From: Hofstenia miamia
Taxonomy: Eukaryota; Xenacoelomorpha; Acoela; Hofsteniidae
Reading direction: 5' to 3'
DNA: 64,000 nucleotides
Assembly (NCBI GenBank): GCA_900660155.1
Contig: CABFPE010000160.1
Location: 535,085-599,084 of the forward strand
The notes below the pieces were generated by a model, which made no database searches, had not been told where the DNA came from, and saw only the letters and a list, made by a program, of their open reading frames with translations. The position numbers and the translations under genes were made by a program. The number at the start of each line of letters is the position of its first letter. Positions within the stretch are counted from its first letter, which is position 1. Shown here in pieces: positions 36,701-47,060 of this stretch.

Positions 36701-36909
36701 TTGTTTCTGGTTTCCTGTTTGGTTTATGTTGTGCTTCACTTTTTGCCATCCATTTCCCCATCTTCATAACTTCTTGCTTTATTGAGGTGTATTAGAGTTG
36801 AATCTCATTACTGGTTCTGTTCATAAAATATTTCTCTGATAAGAAGTACATTTGCTCAAATTAATGAACTATTTTCTGAAAATATTTCCTTTATTGGATG
36901 TATCAGGTG

Positions 36910-36925
36910 TTCTGTCACAGTCACC
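36910..36925 (-). promoter_or_regulatory. Possible primer-binding site of the LTR fossil
   Basis: TGGTGACTGTGACAGA on the minus strand, next to the LTR end and upstream of gag, resembles the TGG-starting primer-binding sites of Gypsy elements. Which tRNA would pair was not determined. Confidence 0.35.
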
Positions 36926-36952
36926 ATGCAGAATCTGTACAATGGTTGAAAT

Positions 36953-37744
36953 ACAACTACTGCAGCCATGCACCTCTACTGCATGTATTACATCATTTGA
37001 ATTTAGAATCTGTACAACAGTTGAAATAGACAGTTTTAGGTAAGGCTATGCCACTTTGCCATTAATAATCTCTTCTCTTGACATGTACAATTCCAAACTC
37101 TAAGCATGTGATCCAAATATTACCAATTACAATTAAAAGTTACAATTGTTAGTAAAACTAATTGTAATACAACCAATAATTAAACTCCATTTAGATCCAC
37201 AGCCAGATATCACCAGGGTCAAAACCCAATGCTGAGCAATGCAACAAAGGAAGAGCAGACATGGTAAATGATCATGAGTTACCATGGAATTGGTTGTGAC
37301 TCATGAACAAATTTCAGTGCAAGTGAATCTCTCAGTGTGTGGTAATTGGAACTCTGATTCAATTTTAGTGCATTGATTATATTTTTTGTTATGATGGGAT
37401 TTTGCAATAAACTAATGTTTGCAACCTGACTGCATCAGCTTATTATAGATCTTACATGTAAATAACCCTACATATAAATATGCATATATGAATTCTGTGT
37501 ACATGTAAACAATCAATGTGGCCTGCAGAAACAAGGTCCTTGAGTTGAAAAATACTGTAAACATATATAATATAGTGCTGCTCGAATGCGCTTCATATGT
37601 ATAATTGATCTTATTATTATACTGTAAGAATTTGGATCTAAAACAGGTTAGCCTAATGTTAGCTTTCTAGCTATTTGATGACATGCTTTTTTCAGAAATT
37701 GAATTGATTGGAAAGCTAAACAGATGAAAACTCCTATCTGTACA
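36953..37744 (-). repeat. 5' LTR, truncated by assembly gap
   Basis: Homologous to 22,988-23,764 (about 90% by eye) and in the same orientation, on the far side of the gag region, so it is the partner LTR of the mosaic. It stops at the N at 37,745. The remaining 1.1 kb expected from the left LTR is missing from the assembly. A short word, AGAATCTGTACAA..GTTGAAATA, is repeated just outside (36,930) and inside (37,004) the boundary. Confidence 0.75.
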
Positions 37745-39709
37745 NTAATTGATTCGTTTTTGAAATGGCGTTATGTATTCATTTGCGATTATCAAAATTT
37801 ACTCATTGACTGAAGAAAAATGTGAATGTTAACACTTTCTCAATAATTATAAAGTTTTTATTTTGAAATTATTAAACTTTTAAACAACTGCAAGTACTTT
37901 AACAATCATTGATTTGTAGAATGTCTTAAAATTTATATTTCCATGCGATATTAAATAATAAAACCATTCATTCTTTAAAATACGAAAATAAAATCTGAAT
38001 TTACAACAAAGATTAGTCGTATTTATATGTATGTACGTTTTTCTTACTCGTTCTTGAAAGTTTATACGAATAGCATCAAAATATCTAAAATTTTACCACA
38101 ATATTCAGTTTTTACAATGTCTTTGACTAATTTGATCAGTTGATTTCATGCATACAGCTTGTAAAATTAAATGTATATCAGTACTGAAACAAAAGATTGA
38201 CGGCGAAAAAATGTAAGGCTATAAACGTGGAAAAGCCATAGACCATGTAAACTCAAAGAAAGCAATAACGTCGGAAAAAATGTAAGTCTATAAACGTGGA
38301 AAAGTCATATACCGGGTATTTANTATACATATTACATAAATAATTTTTAAATACAATTGAAATTCTATATGCAAAAAATTTACATTTTTGGAATTACATT
38401 TTATGGCTATATTTCTTCAGTAAAAGTCATAATTAATAAGTATTTTCAAACAGAATATTTTGTTTTATTTTACATAATTGCTTTTTGTTAATGTATGTGA
38501 CTTGCTTATTTATGCGGCTTAATCTAGTTTACATACTTGTTTTTTTATTAACATGAATGACATTGGAAATACCACATTAATTTAGTTTACATTTTTTATT
38601 TTACACACTTGTTTTTTTTCATTAACATAGGCAACATTGGAAATACCACATTAATTTAGTTTACATGTTTTATTTTACATACTTCTTTTATTTGGTAAAA
38701 TTTTATAACAAATGTTTGAATCAGAGAGATAATAATGCTCGTTAAAAGCGTAATGCCATATTTCGGTATAAAGCACATGATAATTAAACGTTTAAACAAA
38801 TTCAATTCAAAATGTGTATTAACAAACAAACGACGTTTCTATTTATGATAAAGTATACATAATTAATTTAACATCGGACAGCAAATTCGCAGCAATTCAT
38901 TAAAATAACATTGATTACGTTTTTAAAGGAAATATCTGTAAAACTAACTTAGAGATAGTATTGCAAAAAAGCGTTAAGAATCAAACAATATCTGAGATTT
39001 AATTTTAAAAATATTAAAACTAGAATTTTTCACAAGTTGGAAAACAATCTCAATTATTACATGTTTTTCCCAATTTATACAATTATGTAAATGAAGGATT
39101 ATACAAAGCTAAAATGATAATAAAGTAAAACAATTTATCAATCACCATCTCTGTTACAAATGAAATAAATATTTTTTCAATGCGTTTTTCTCGTTGAATT
39201 CAAGAATAAAATAGTTGCAAGTAGGAATTTTTATATGAAACGTTTCAAGATTGTTGATAACATGTTTTGTTATTAGTGTCGTAAATTGGTTATTAATATT
39301 TATTGATACAAATATATACAAAACGTTTAAAAATATTTATTTTATATTATAAGAAATTGCTTACATTTTAAAATTTTATTGGTGTCTTTTATATTAAGAA
39401 TTAAATAAATACCCGGTATATGACTTTTTCACGTTTGTAGACTTACATTTTTTTCCGACGTTTCCCTATTTTGTAGAATTACTTTAATAACCATAATCAT
39501 TTTTCAATTTCATGAGCACTAAATTCTATTTTACAAACTGTGTACGACTTTGATTATAAAATCAATCAATTTAATCATTTTTGCGTAAATGTATTTTTTT
39601 ATGAAAATGTGTTAGTCTTTTTGTAATTTTAAATGTTTTGCGAGTTTCATGACACCTAATTGATTCGTTTTTGAAATGGCGTTATGTATTCATTTGCGAT
39701 TATCAAAAT

Positions 39710-41893
39710 TTACTCATTGACTGAAGAAAAATGTGAATGTTAACACTTTCTCAATAATTATAAAGTTTTTATTTTGAAATTATTAAACTTTTAAACAACT
39801 GCAAGTACTTTAACAATCATTGATTTGTAGAATGTCTTAAAATTTATATTTCCATGCGATATTAAATAATAAAACCATTCATTCTTTAAAATACGAAAAT
39901 AAAATCTGAATTTACAACAAAGATTAGTCGTATTTATATGTATGTACGTTTTTCTTACTCGTTCTTGAAAGTTTATACGAATAGCATCAAAATATCTAAA
40001 ATTTTACCACAATATTCAGTTTTTACAATGTCTTTGACTAATTTGATCAGTTGATTTCATGCATACAGCTTGTAAAATTAAATGTATATCAGTACTGAAA
40101 CAAAAGATTGACGGCGAAAAAATGTAAGGCTATAAACGTGGAAAAGCCATAGACCATGTAAACTCAAAGAAAGCAATAACGTCGGAAAAAATGTAAGTCT
40201 ATAAACGTGGAAAAGTCATATACCGGGTATTTATTTAATTCTTAATATAAAAGACACCAATAAAATTTTAAGATGTAAGCAATTTCTTATAATATAAAAT
40301 AAATATTTTTACATGGTTGTACTGTTTTTATAATTTGTTAAATTTTGACATTTGAACAATTAGGATATATATAAATGTTGACATTATTAAAGCATGAAAC
40401 TTTCTACACAGTCGCCATAATGGAATTTCATATTGATGAAAGAACTACTCTGAAAGATTTCAAACTTTTTGGTAAGCTATTTTTATAATTAAATCTCAGA
40501 TATTGTTTTGATTCTTAAAGCTTTTTTGCAATACTATCTCTAGTTAGTTTTACAGATATTTCTTTTAAAAACGTAATCAATTTTATTTTAATGAATTGCT
40601 GCGAATTTGCTTTCCGATGTTAAATTAATTATATATACTTTATCATTAATAGAAACGTCGTTTGTTTGTTAATACACAGTCATTTTGCTTTATACTGTGA
40701 TCTATAATCTCATTTGACTTGTTTATTAATCATTAATTTAGATACTATCGTGTAAAATTCATAATGTGGAACTATACATTGCGCAATAGACATAATTTAA
40801 TATTACTCATTGACTGAAGAAAAATGTGAATGTTAACACTTTCTCAATAATTATAAAGTTTTTATTTTGAAATTATTAAACTTTTAAACAACTGCAAGTA
40901 CTTTAACAATCATTGATTTGTAGAATGTCTTAAAATTTATATTTCCATGCGATATTAAATAATAAAACCATTCATTCTTTAAAATACGAAAATAAAATCT
41001 GAATTTACAACAAAGATTAGTCGTATTTATATGTATGTACGTTTTTCTTACTCGTTCTTGAAAGTTTATACGAATAGCATCAAAATATCTAAAATTTTAC
41101 CACAATATTCAGTTTTTACAATGTCTTTGACTAATTTGATCAGTTGATTTCATGCATACAGCTTGTAAAATTAAATGTATATCAGTACTGAAACAAAAGA
41201 TTGACGGCGAAAAAATGTAAGGCTATAAACGTGGAAAAGCCATAGACCATGTAAACTCAAAGAAAGCAATAACGTCGGAAAAAATGTAAGTCTATAAACG
41301 TGGAAAAGTCATATACCGGGTATTTATTTAATTCTTAATATAAAAGACACCAATAAAATTTTAAGATGTAAGCAATTTCTTATAATATAAAATAAATATT
41401 TTTACATGGTTGTACTGTTTTTATAATTTGTTAAATTTTGACATTTGAACAATGAGGATATAAATAAATGTTGACATTATTAAAGCATGAAACTTTCTAC
41501 ACAGTCGCCATAATGGAATTTCATATTGATGAAAGAACTACTCTGAAAGATTTCAAACTTTTTGGTAAGCTATTTTTATAATTAAATCTCAGATATTGTT
41601 TTGATTCTTAAAGCTTTTTTGCAATACTATCTCTAGTTAGTTTTACAGATATTTCTTTTAAAAACGTAATCAATTTTATTTTAATGAATTGCTGCGAATT
41701 TGCTTTCCGATGTTAAATTAATTATATATACTTTATCATTAATAGAAACGTCGTTTGTTTGTTAATACACAGTCATTTTGCTTTATACTGTGATCTATAA
41801 TCTCATTTGACTTGTTTATTAATCATTAATTTAGATACTATCGTGTAAAATTCATAATGTGGAACTATACATTGCGCAATAGACATAATTTAA
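39710..41893. repeat. 1,092-bp tandem duplication
   Basis: 39,710-40,801 and 40,802-41,893 are the same unit with only a few differences (for example ATTAGGATATATATAA against ATGAGGATATAAATAA near 40,365 and 41,457). No N lies at the junction, so unlike the other duplicates here it may be genuine and recent. Each unit includes two imperfect copies of a 42-bp word (GGAAAAAATGTAAGTCTATA...). Confidence 0.85.
40420..40471 (+). CDS. Possible short first exon in the inverted-repeat element
   Basis: ATG followed by MEFHIDERTTLKDFKLF, then G|GTAAGC, a strong splice donor. The same sequence is at 41,512-41,563 in the tandem duplicate. It lies in the central part that the opposite arm lacks. No second exon recognised; may be chance. 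Confidence 0.2.
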
Positions 41894-42700
41894 TATTGCG
41901 ATACATATGGTCATTATAAGCAAAGTTTAGAATAAATTACATTTTTGTCTTGTCTTAAGCACCTATGTGGGTTTTACCACACACGTTTATTAAATATTAG
42001 GGATTGCGAGTTTTTGCATAAACTAGTTTTTGGTTTTTTCCAAAAATTTATTTTGCTTTATTACCGAAATAAAGCATTAAGCTTTTAACAAGTATTATTA
42101 TCTCTCTGATTCAAACATTTGTTATTAAATTTTACCGAATAAAAGAAATATGTAAAATAAAACATGTAAACTAAATTAATATGGTATTTCCAATGTCGCG
42201 TATGTTAATAAAAAAACAAGTATGTAAACTAAATTAATCCAAATAAATAAGCAAGTCACATACATTAACAAAAAGCAAGTATGTAAAATAAAACAAATTA
42301 TTTTCGTTTGAAAATACTTATTAATTATGACTTTTACTGAAGAAATTTAGCCATAAAATATAATTCCAAGAACGTAAATTTTTTGCATATAGAATTTCAA
42401 TTGTATTTAAAAATCATTTATGTAATATGTATAAAAATTGTTACATCTTGAACATTTCTAATCTCATGGGATTTTCGAAATTTCCTCAAAATCTATGTGG
42501 TTAAAAAAATTGGTTACATTTTAAACAATAGACTGCAAACAAATGTGTTTGCCAACAAATATTACAACAAAAACCAACATATTACAATTACGCCAGAGAT
42601 ACACAGACGGCCAAAGTACACAATTACATCATATCCACGCCCGTCAGGGTCAAAGGTCAATTTGCGTTGTACTTCACTTGGTTTTATACTACTCAGCTAT

Positions 42701-43163
42701 GAAATCCCTTTAAATGAATTTGGGGACCACATGAGATCTGCCATGTGCTTGAACTTTTACCTTTCTGTTTGCATATATAATCAAACCTGATAATATAATA
42801 AAAGCTAAATCTGGTGAAACTAAATTCATCATTCTACTAATTGGATACAATCTATTTATAGTAAATTTTCACTAACATATAAACAATTGACATGTACCTG
42901 TTCATAATTTCAAAAATATTTACTATTTTTTCATCTGCTTTGATTACACAAGATCATCATTAAATTTGCTGTAGTGATTGCAACTGTTATCTTTTTATCA
43001 AACAATTTTCTGACAACTGATTTCTCAAAAACTGCAATAATAATTGTTTTACAAAATATGAGTTATAATTATGTTGTTACAAAGAACTAATCATTAACAC
43101 TAATTGAGTTTATTATTTGTTTTGGTTTCCTCTTGTTTTATTCTTTGTTACTGCATTATGTCA
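42701..43163 (-). repeat. D-type LTR-like repeat
   Basis: 463 bp homologous to the D-type LTR at 31,467-31,927 (about 92% by eye), ending at GCATTATGTCA as that one ends at GCATTATGACA. No internal element sequence is attached, so it could be a solo LTR, 60 bp upstream of the X transposase. No target duplication recognised. Confidence 0.65.
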
Positions 43164-43225
43164 CATAAGTGTGTCACCTCATTGACTGTTTAAATTATTC
43201 CTGATATTGTGTGTGAACTTACAGT

Positions 43226-44704
43226 TTGTCATTAAGGATGGAGCACTTCAAAGCACACAATGACAGGCAGAAAAAGTGCAAGATATGTGGAAAATTGATT
43301 ACATTTATCAACGCTCCTCAACATCTCTCCTCATTGAAAAACCACGTCAAGGGCGTGTACTCTGAGTTGTTAGTTGCTCCAACACCAGCAAAAGTAATGA
43401 AGATCACTGATTATCCCAATTTAACACCAATTGACAGACAAGCTATAGCTGCATGTTGTGGTTCACACACTTTACCATTCGATATAGTGGAAGATGAAAT
43501 TTTCCAATGGTCGTATAATTGTGCAACTACCAACCAGAAGAAGATATCTTAGCGGGTTTCAATCTTAACTGCTGATTGGAAAACGCGAATTGTTGGCGAC
43601 GTCAAGAGAAAGATGATGTCAATGCTCTTGGATGGCTCGACAAACAATGTCTCCAAGCAACATCATTTGTGTTTCATCACGCCAATCTCTACTACTGGAA
43701 AATCAGGGTAATGACAGAGAAAACTGCTAATGCTATCACAAGTGAAATCAACAAATTACAAGGGAACAGGGCACGTGTTATTTCTTGCATCACAGATAAG
43801 GCCAGAAATATGCATGCTGCTCTTTGACAGGTGAATGAATCGAATCCAGCTATTCTCGGTTTTGGATGAGTAGCACATCTCTTCAACTTGCTTATTGGTG
43901 ACAGTTTCAGTGGCATACCTGCTATCAAGGAGGCATTGAACTTAATCAATTCGATGGTTAATGGCGGAAAATTACCACGATACAGTCTGACAAGGTGGAG
44001 TTCACGCTATGATGCAATCAAACTTGGCATTGAAACAGCAGCTCGGTTCTAAAAACCAAAAAGTACTATTCCAACAGAGTAAGCAAATTCTGCAAGAAGT
44101 GTCGGATCAGTTGCTTCTGATACAAAAGGATGATGGCACTGTTGATATAGTATTGCAAGCATTTGTCAAAGTTGGAAAGTCATGGACTGAAAATATAATG
44201 TTACTGCCAGCTACCAAAGAAGTTCTTGATGGCCTGTTTGTGAAACGTTTCACAATGCTCTTTCAGACTCAGTTTGCACATTGTGTCGCCTACCTAAAGG
44301 ACTTCTTAGAACTTGATGACACGGGGCTTCAAATGGCCTAAAAAATGAACAGAAAAGCTACACTTGGGCCTTTGCCAGAAGCAAGGCTTGATGCGTTCAG
44401 AGCAGAAAATGAAAATATCAAGGACAAGTTAGTACTCCAGTTGGATATTGATCCGAACGAAATTCCGATTCACAAAATACTGGCCAACATTCTCAAAAAA
44501 ACTCCAATTCCTGAGGCATCAGTTGAATGAGCTTTTTCAAAGGACAAGCTTATGCACAATCGCCTTTATGCTAAGCTCAGTAAAGAAATGTTGGATGACC
44601 AACTTTTTGTCCGCTACAATTTCTTCAAAATAATGAAAATTGCGGACAAAGAAACAGTCACTGAGCAGATTAAAGAGGAGATCGTTCCCTGGGTTGTAGA
44701 CTGA
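43226..44704 (+). pseudogene. hAT X transposase, BED finger to hATC, inactivated
   Basis: The start at 43,238 gives MEHFKAHNDRQKKCKICGKL, a BED-type zinc finger (C-x2-C then H..H in HLSSLKNHV). Next come LTADWKTRIV and MLLDGSTNNVSKQHH (about 43,570-43,680, catalytic-D block, another frame), RARVISCITDKARNMHAAL, VAHLFNLLIGD (43,870), LPRYSLTRWSSRYDAIKL (43,970-44,030) and a hATC block (FSKDKLMHNRLYAKLSKEML, 44,535-44,590). It cuts and pastes hAT ends in active relatives. Here several frameshifts and stops separate the blocks (for example stops at 43,824 and 44,528). It is probably the transposase for the CAGGGATGGAAC termini at 22,407 and 44,939. Confidence 0.85.
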
Positions 44705-44848
44705 ATGAACTTCTGATTCGTTTTTAAGAGAATTAAGATTAGTTAAGCTCCTTTTCGTGTATATTTCATAAATCATAAAAATTAATGCAGTTCACTAAAT
44801 TAATTTGTATTTACATTTACTAATTCACAAATAGAACATTTTTTCTAG

Positions 44849-44939
44849 ATTGCTGGTAAAAGCCGCTGTTAACAGCAAAAATTCTGCTGGTACCAAAAAA
44901 CAGCACGTGCTGCTGGTAACAGCAAATGTTCCATCCCTG
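44849..44939 (-). repeat. Right terminal region of X
   Basis: Inward reading starts CAGGGATGGAACATTTGCTG and then repeats a GCTGTTACCAGCAG-like palindromic word three times, a sub-terminal array as expected for hAT transposase binding. Confidence 0.75.
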
Positions 44940-44962
44940 ACAATGTGTTGAAACATGTAAAT

Positions 44963-45344
44963 TAGAGGCCAACGGTTTTGAAATTTTATAGTCGGTTCAG
45001 TATGGTTTGTTTCCCCCAATATACCGCGGTTTCAGTTCAGTTTAATTTGAAAACAATTTATAACAGAAGATTTTTATTGGGGTATGTTACAAGTCATAAT
45101 TACAAACACGTTCTCACTATATCGCATAATGTATTCTGCCAAACGCTATTGTCACTTTCAAATGGCCATGCACAATCTCACGATGGGAATGTGCATTTCC
45201 CTCCCCGCTTACCTCAATTACATGCATAATGAATTACATGTAGTCATCAAAAACCGTCTGACACGGTATTTTCAAAATTCATTCTGTTCAGATTCGGTTT
45301 TACCAAAAAACCGCAGTTTCAGTTCGGTATACTGTCGGCCTCTA
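44963..45344. mobile_element. 382-bp MITE with 8-bp target duplication
   Basis: Termini TAGAGGCCAACGGTTTT and, inverted, TAGAGGCCGACAGTATACC, flanked by the perfect direct repeat ATGTAAAT (44,955-44,962 and 45,345-45,352). Further inside, CCGCGGTTTCAGTTC and CCGCAGTTTCAGTTC are repeated in the same orientation. Non-coding. TAGAGG ends and 8-bp duplication indicate a hAT-type MITE. It landed in the N-terminal coding part of Z. Confidence 0.85.
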
Positions 45345-45638
45345 ATGTAAATGCACTGATGATGACGTTGAAGGACATGATTTCACTTTTTGCTCAAATG
45401 ATGATTCAAAAAAGTAAGATATAGAGGGTTGGCCACGCTTGGGTTTCTTTTTCGAGGGAATTAGGTTAACCTGTTTAAGTTTGAGAGTCTGATTGGCATC
45501 TGCGCAGTGCTTACAAACTCTATGCAAATGATTATCCATTTCCTCAAAAGTCCCACATGGTAGGATATTATAAAAAGGTTGACTACATTCAGGCTCATAA
45601 ACACGTTCAACCAGGGCTGCGTGTTGTGCAAATGACAC
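45345..45638 (-). pseudogene. Z transposase N-terminal part
   Basis: The minus strand from 45,638 reads MSFAQHAALVERVYEPECSQ..., with KKKPKRGQPSISYFFES, similar to the basic-SxxxFF stretch common at the N-terminus of DUF4371/ZMYM1-like hAT proteins. The frame stays open across the MITE target site (44,955) and the X target site (44,940/22,406) into STSSALSDETLLSTAGLD at 22.35-22.40 kb. This continuity ties it to the rest of Z 22 kb away. Two CxxC-like pairs (CKHC, CSQ...C) may be an additional finger. Confidence 0.65.
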
Positions 45639-45919
45639 AGTATGCCCTCAGCACCCCCTTCCTCGATTAAAGCACATGATATAACACTGAGTTTTCTCCA
45701 AGAAAGCAGTATACATCAAAGTATTGAAATTATTGGATATGATAGCCCAAATACCAATACGGGTTCTAAGGCTAGAATAATTCACATCATTGAAGAAAAG
45801 TTTAATAAATCCCTACAATCGAGCATACATAAATAAGAAATGTATCAAATATCGAATAATGATAGAAACATATGCTAATATATATTTTTATGTATAATAT
45901 TTACTATATTTATACATTC

Positions 45920-46900
45920 CTGTTGTTTATACTCCGTTTTGAATGCACAATTCGTTTCGAGTGTTTGTTTGATTTCGCTAAGGCACTTGATTTAATAAGT
46001 CACCCCATACATATTAAAGCACTTGTTGAAATTGGAATTAACAACAATACGCAATACTATTATGTGGATAACTACTTTTTTATCACAACGTCATTGCGTC
46101 AATGACGAATTAAACTACCTAGTGGAGTGGTCTCTCTTGGAAACTACTTTCGTGATGGAATTTCTAAGATCTCACCAAATTTGACTCTTGGTTGTTCATC
46201 CTTTTCATAGATTCACTTCTTTGTACGGCCAATCATGTAGAATTTGTAGACGACACAACAACTTGGGAGATCTCTTACAGTGATTATGACTCTAAACCCA
46301 ATAAACTTATTTTGCATGTAGAAAATTGATCAAACCTCTTGCGACTAAATGTCACGAAGACAAAAAAACGCTGACTGTTCTTCTTGAGACACTGCAATTA
46401 ATTATTGAGTGGGTGAATAGTGCAAAACTACTTGGAGTCACATTACAAAATACCCTCAAATGGGAAATCATGTGAACAACATTATCTCAAAATCCTCTAA
46501 GCGACTTCATTTTATGAGACTTTTAAAGTGTAGTGGCTTAAATTCATTGGAAATATCAAAAAAATTAGATCTGTTTTGCAGTATTGCTGCAAAATATGAC
46601 GACATTCACTTACGATTAAGCAAAGCACAAAAATTGAAAAGGTTCAGAAATGACCACTAAAAATAGGTCTATATGAAAATGCCTAAATGTTTTGGCTGTC
46701 AGACATTACATGAATGTAGAGAGATGTTGTACCAACGACTCTGGAAAAGCCTTAGCTACAATGTACAAAATGTGAGTCATGAGCTAAGTGATTCTAGATG
46801 CTCAAATATTTTTGGTCGCACAATGAGAATGTGGAAGAGCTTTGCATTTGCAGAATCTCAATGCCAATTTAGTATCATTTATTCAACATAAATTGTATCA
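45920..46900 (+). pseudogene. LINE reverse transcriptase remnant
   Basis: DFAKALDLISHPIHIKALVE (about 45,970-46,030) matches the DFSKAFDxVxH palm block. FVDDTTTWE (about 46,242) is the catalytic box, here with both aspartates. LLGVTL..TLKW then HVNNIISKSSKRLHFMRLLK (46,430-46,520) is the thumb. A C-terminal stretch runs to about 46,890. The box sequence is close to FVDNTTTWE of the LINE at 15.9 kb, so the two are related. Many stops; no endonuclease. Confidence 0.75.
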
Positions 46901-47060
46901 AAGGTATAAGCATTTCAAACTATTACAAAATTTCTAATTGATAACAGTTGAATTGGTATGAAGTAATGATTCTGTATGAATCTCAATATTTTTTTATGGC
47001 ATCAAAAAGTTTACCTCCATGCAATTTGTCCCGGTAAATTAAAAAAACACATAACCAAAG

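Larger units (their letters stand above)
37746..42433. mobile_element. Long inverted-repeat element, non-coding, class unknown
   Basis: The left arm from 38,324 (TATACATATTACATAAATAA) returns inverted at 42,433 and can be followed inward. 38,324-38,470 pairs with 42,290-42,433; 38,690-38,800 pairs with about 42,050-42,140; 38,810-39,010 pairs with 40,490-40,690 and with its duplicate at 41,580-41,780; 39,329-39,462 pairs with 40,178-40,316. Identity is about 90%, with unpaired stretches between. Long arms with a unique centre are the shape of a DNA transposon with long terminal inverted repeats, but no transposase is seen. 37,746-38,322 is a third copy of 39,657-40,233 caught between two Ns. 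Confidence 0.6.
22407..44939 (+). mobile_element. hAT element X, 22.5 kb with nested insertions
   Basis: The left terminus CAGGGATGGAACCAGCAATG (22,407) and the inverted right terminus CAGGGATGGAACATTTGCTG (ends 44,939) share the first 12 bases exactly. Weaker sub-terminal matches follow (GGTACCAG, GTTAACA, TTACCAGCAA). Perfect 8-bp flanks ACAATGTG confirm one insertion event into Z. The transposase (43,226-44,704) lies next to the right end in the same orientation as the terminal repeats. The intervening 20 kb (22,988-43,163) is occupied by LTR fossils, an inverted-repeat element and an LTR-like repeat, so the original element was probably 2.5-3 kb. Two Ns (37,745; 38,323) interrupt it. Confidence 0.85.
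18684..45640 (-). mobile_element. hAT element Z (ZMYM1/DUF4371 type), split by later insertions
   Basis: The 3' end on the minus strand is CAGGGGCGAGTATAGCATTT at 18,684. Transposase pieces run leftward from 45,638 (N-terminus) through 45,345, then 44,954-44,940, then 22,406-20,990, then 19,277-18,880 (hATC). Everything between is younger insertion: the hAT X (22,407-44,939), a MITE (44,963-45,344) and an LTR element (about 19,340-20,960). Taking out X and the MITE with one copy of each target duplication leaves an uninterrupted minus-strand frame across both joints, so both hit coding sequence of Z. The 5' terminal repeat was not identified. A candidate near 45,641-45,662 (AAGGGGGTGCTGAGGGCAT on the minus strand) is weak. 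Confidence 0.75.

Noticed and set aside
42497-42790. 97-codon open frame
   Set aside because: It runs from unique sequence into the D-type LTR-like repeat; no protein similarity recognised.
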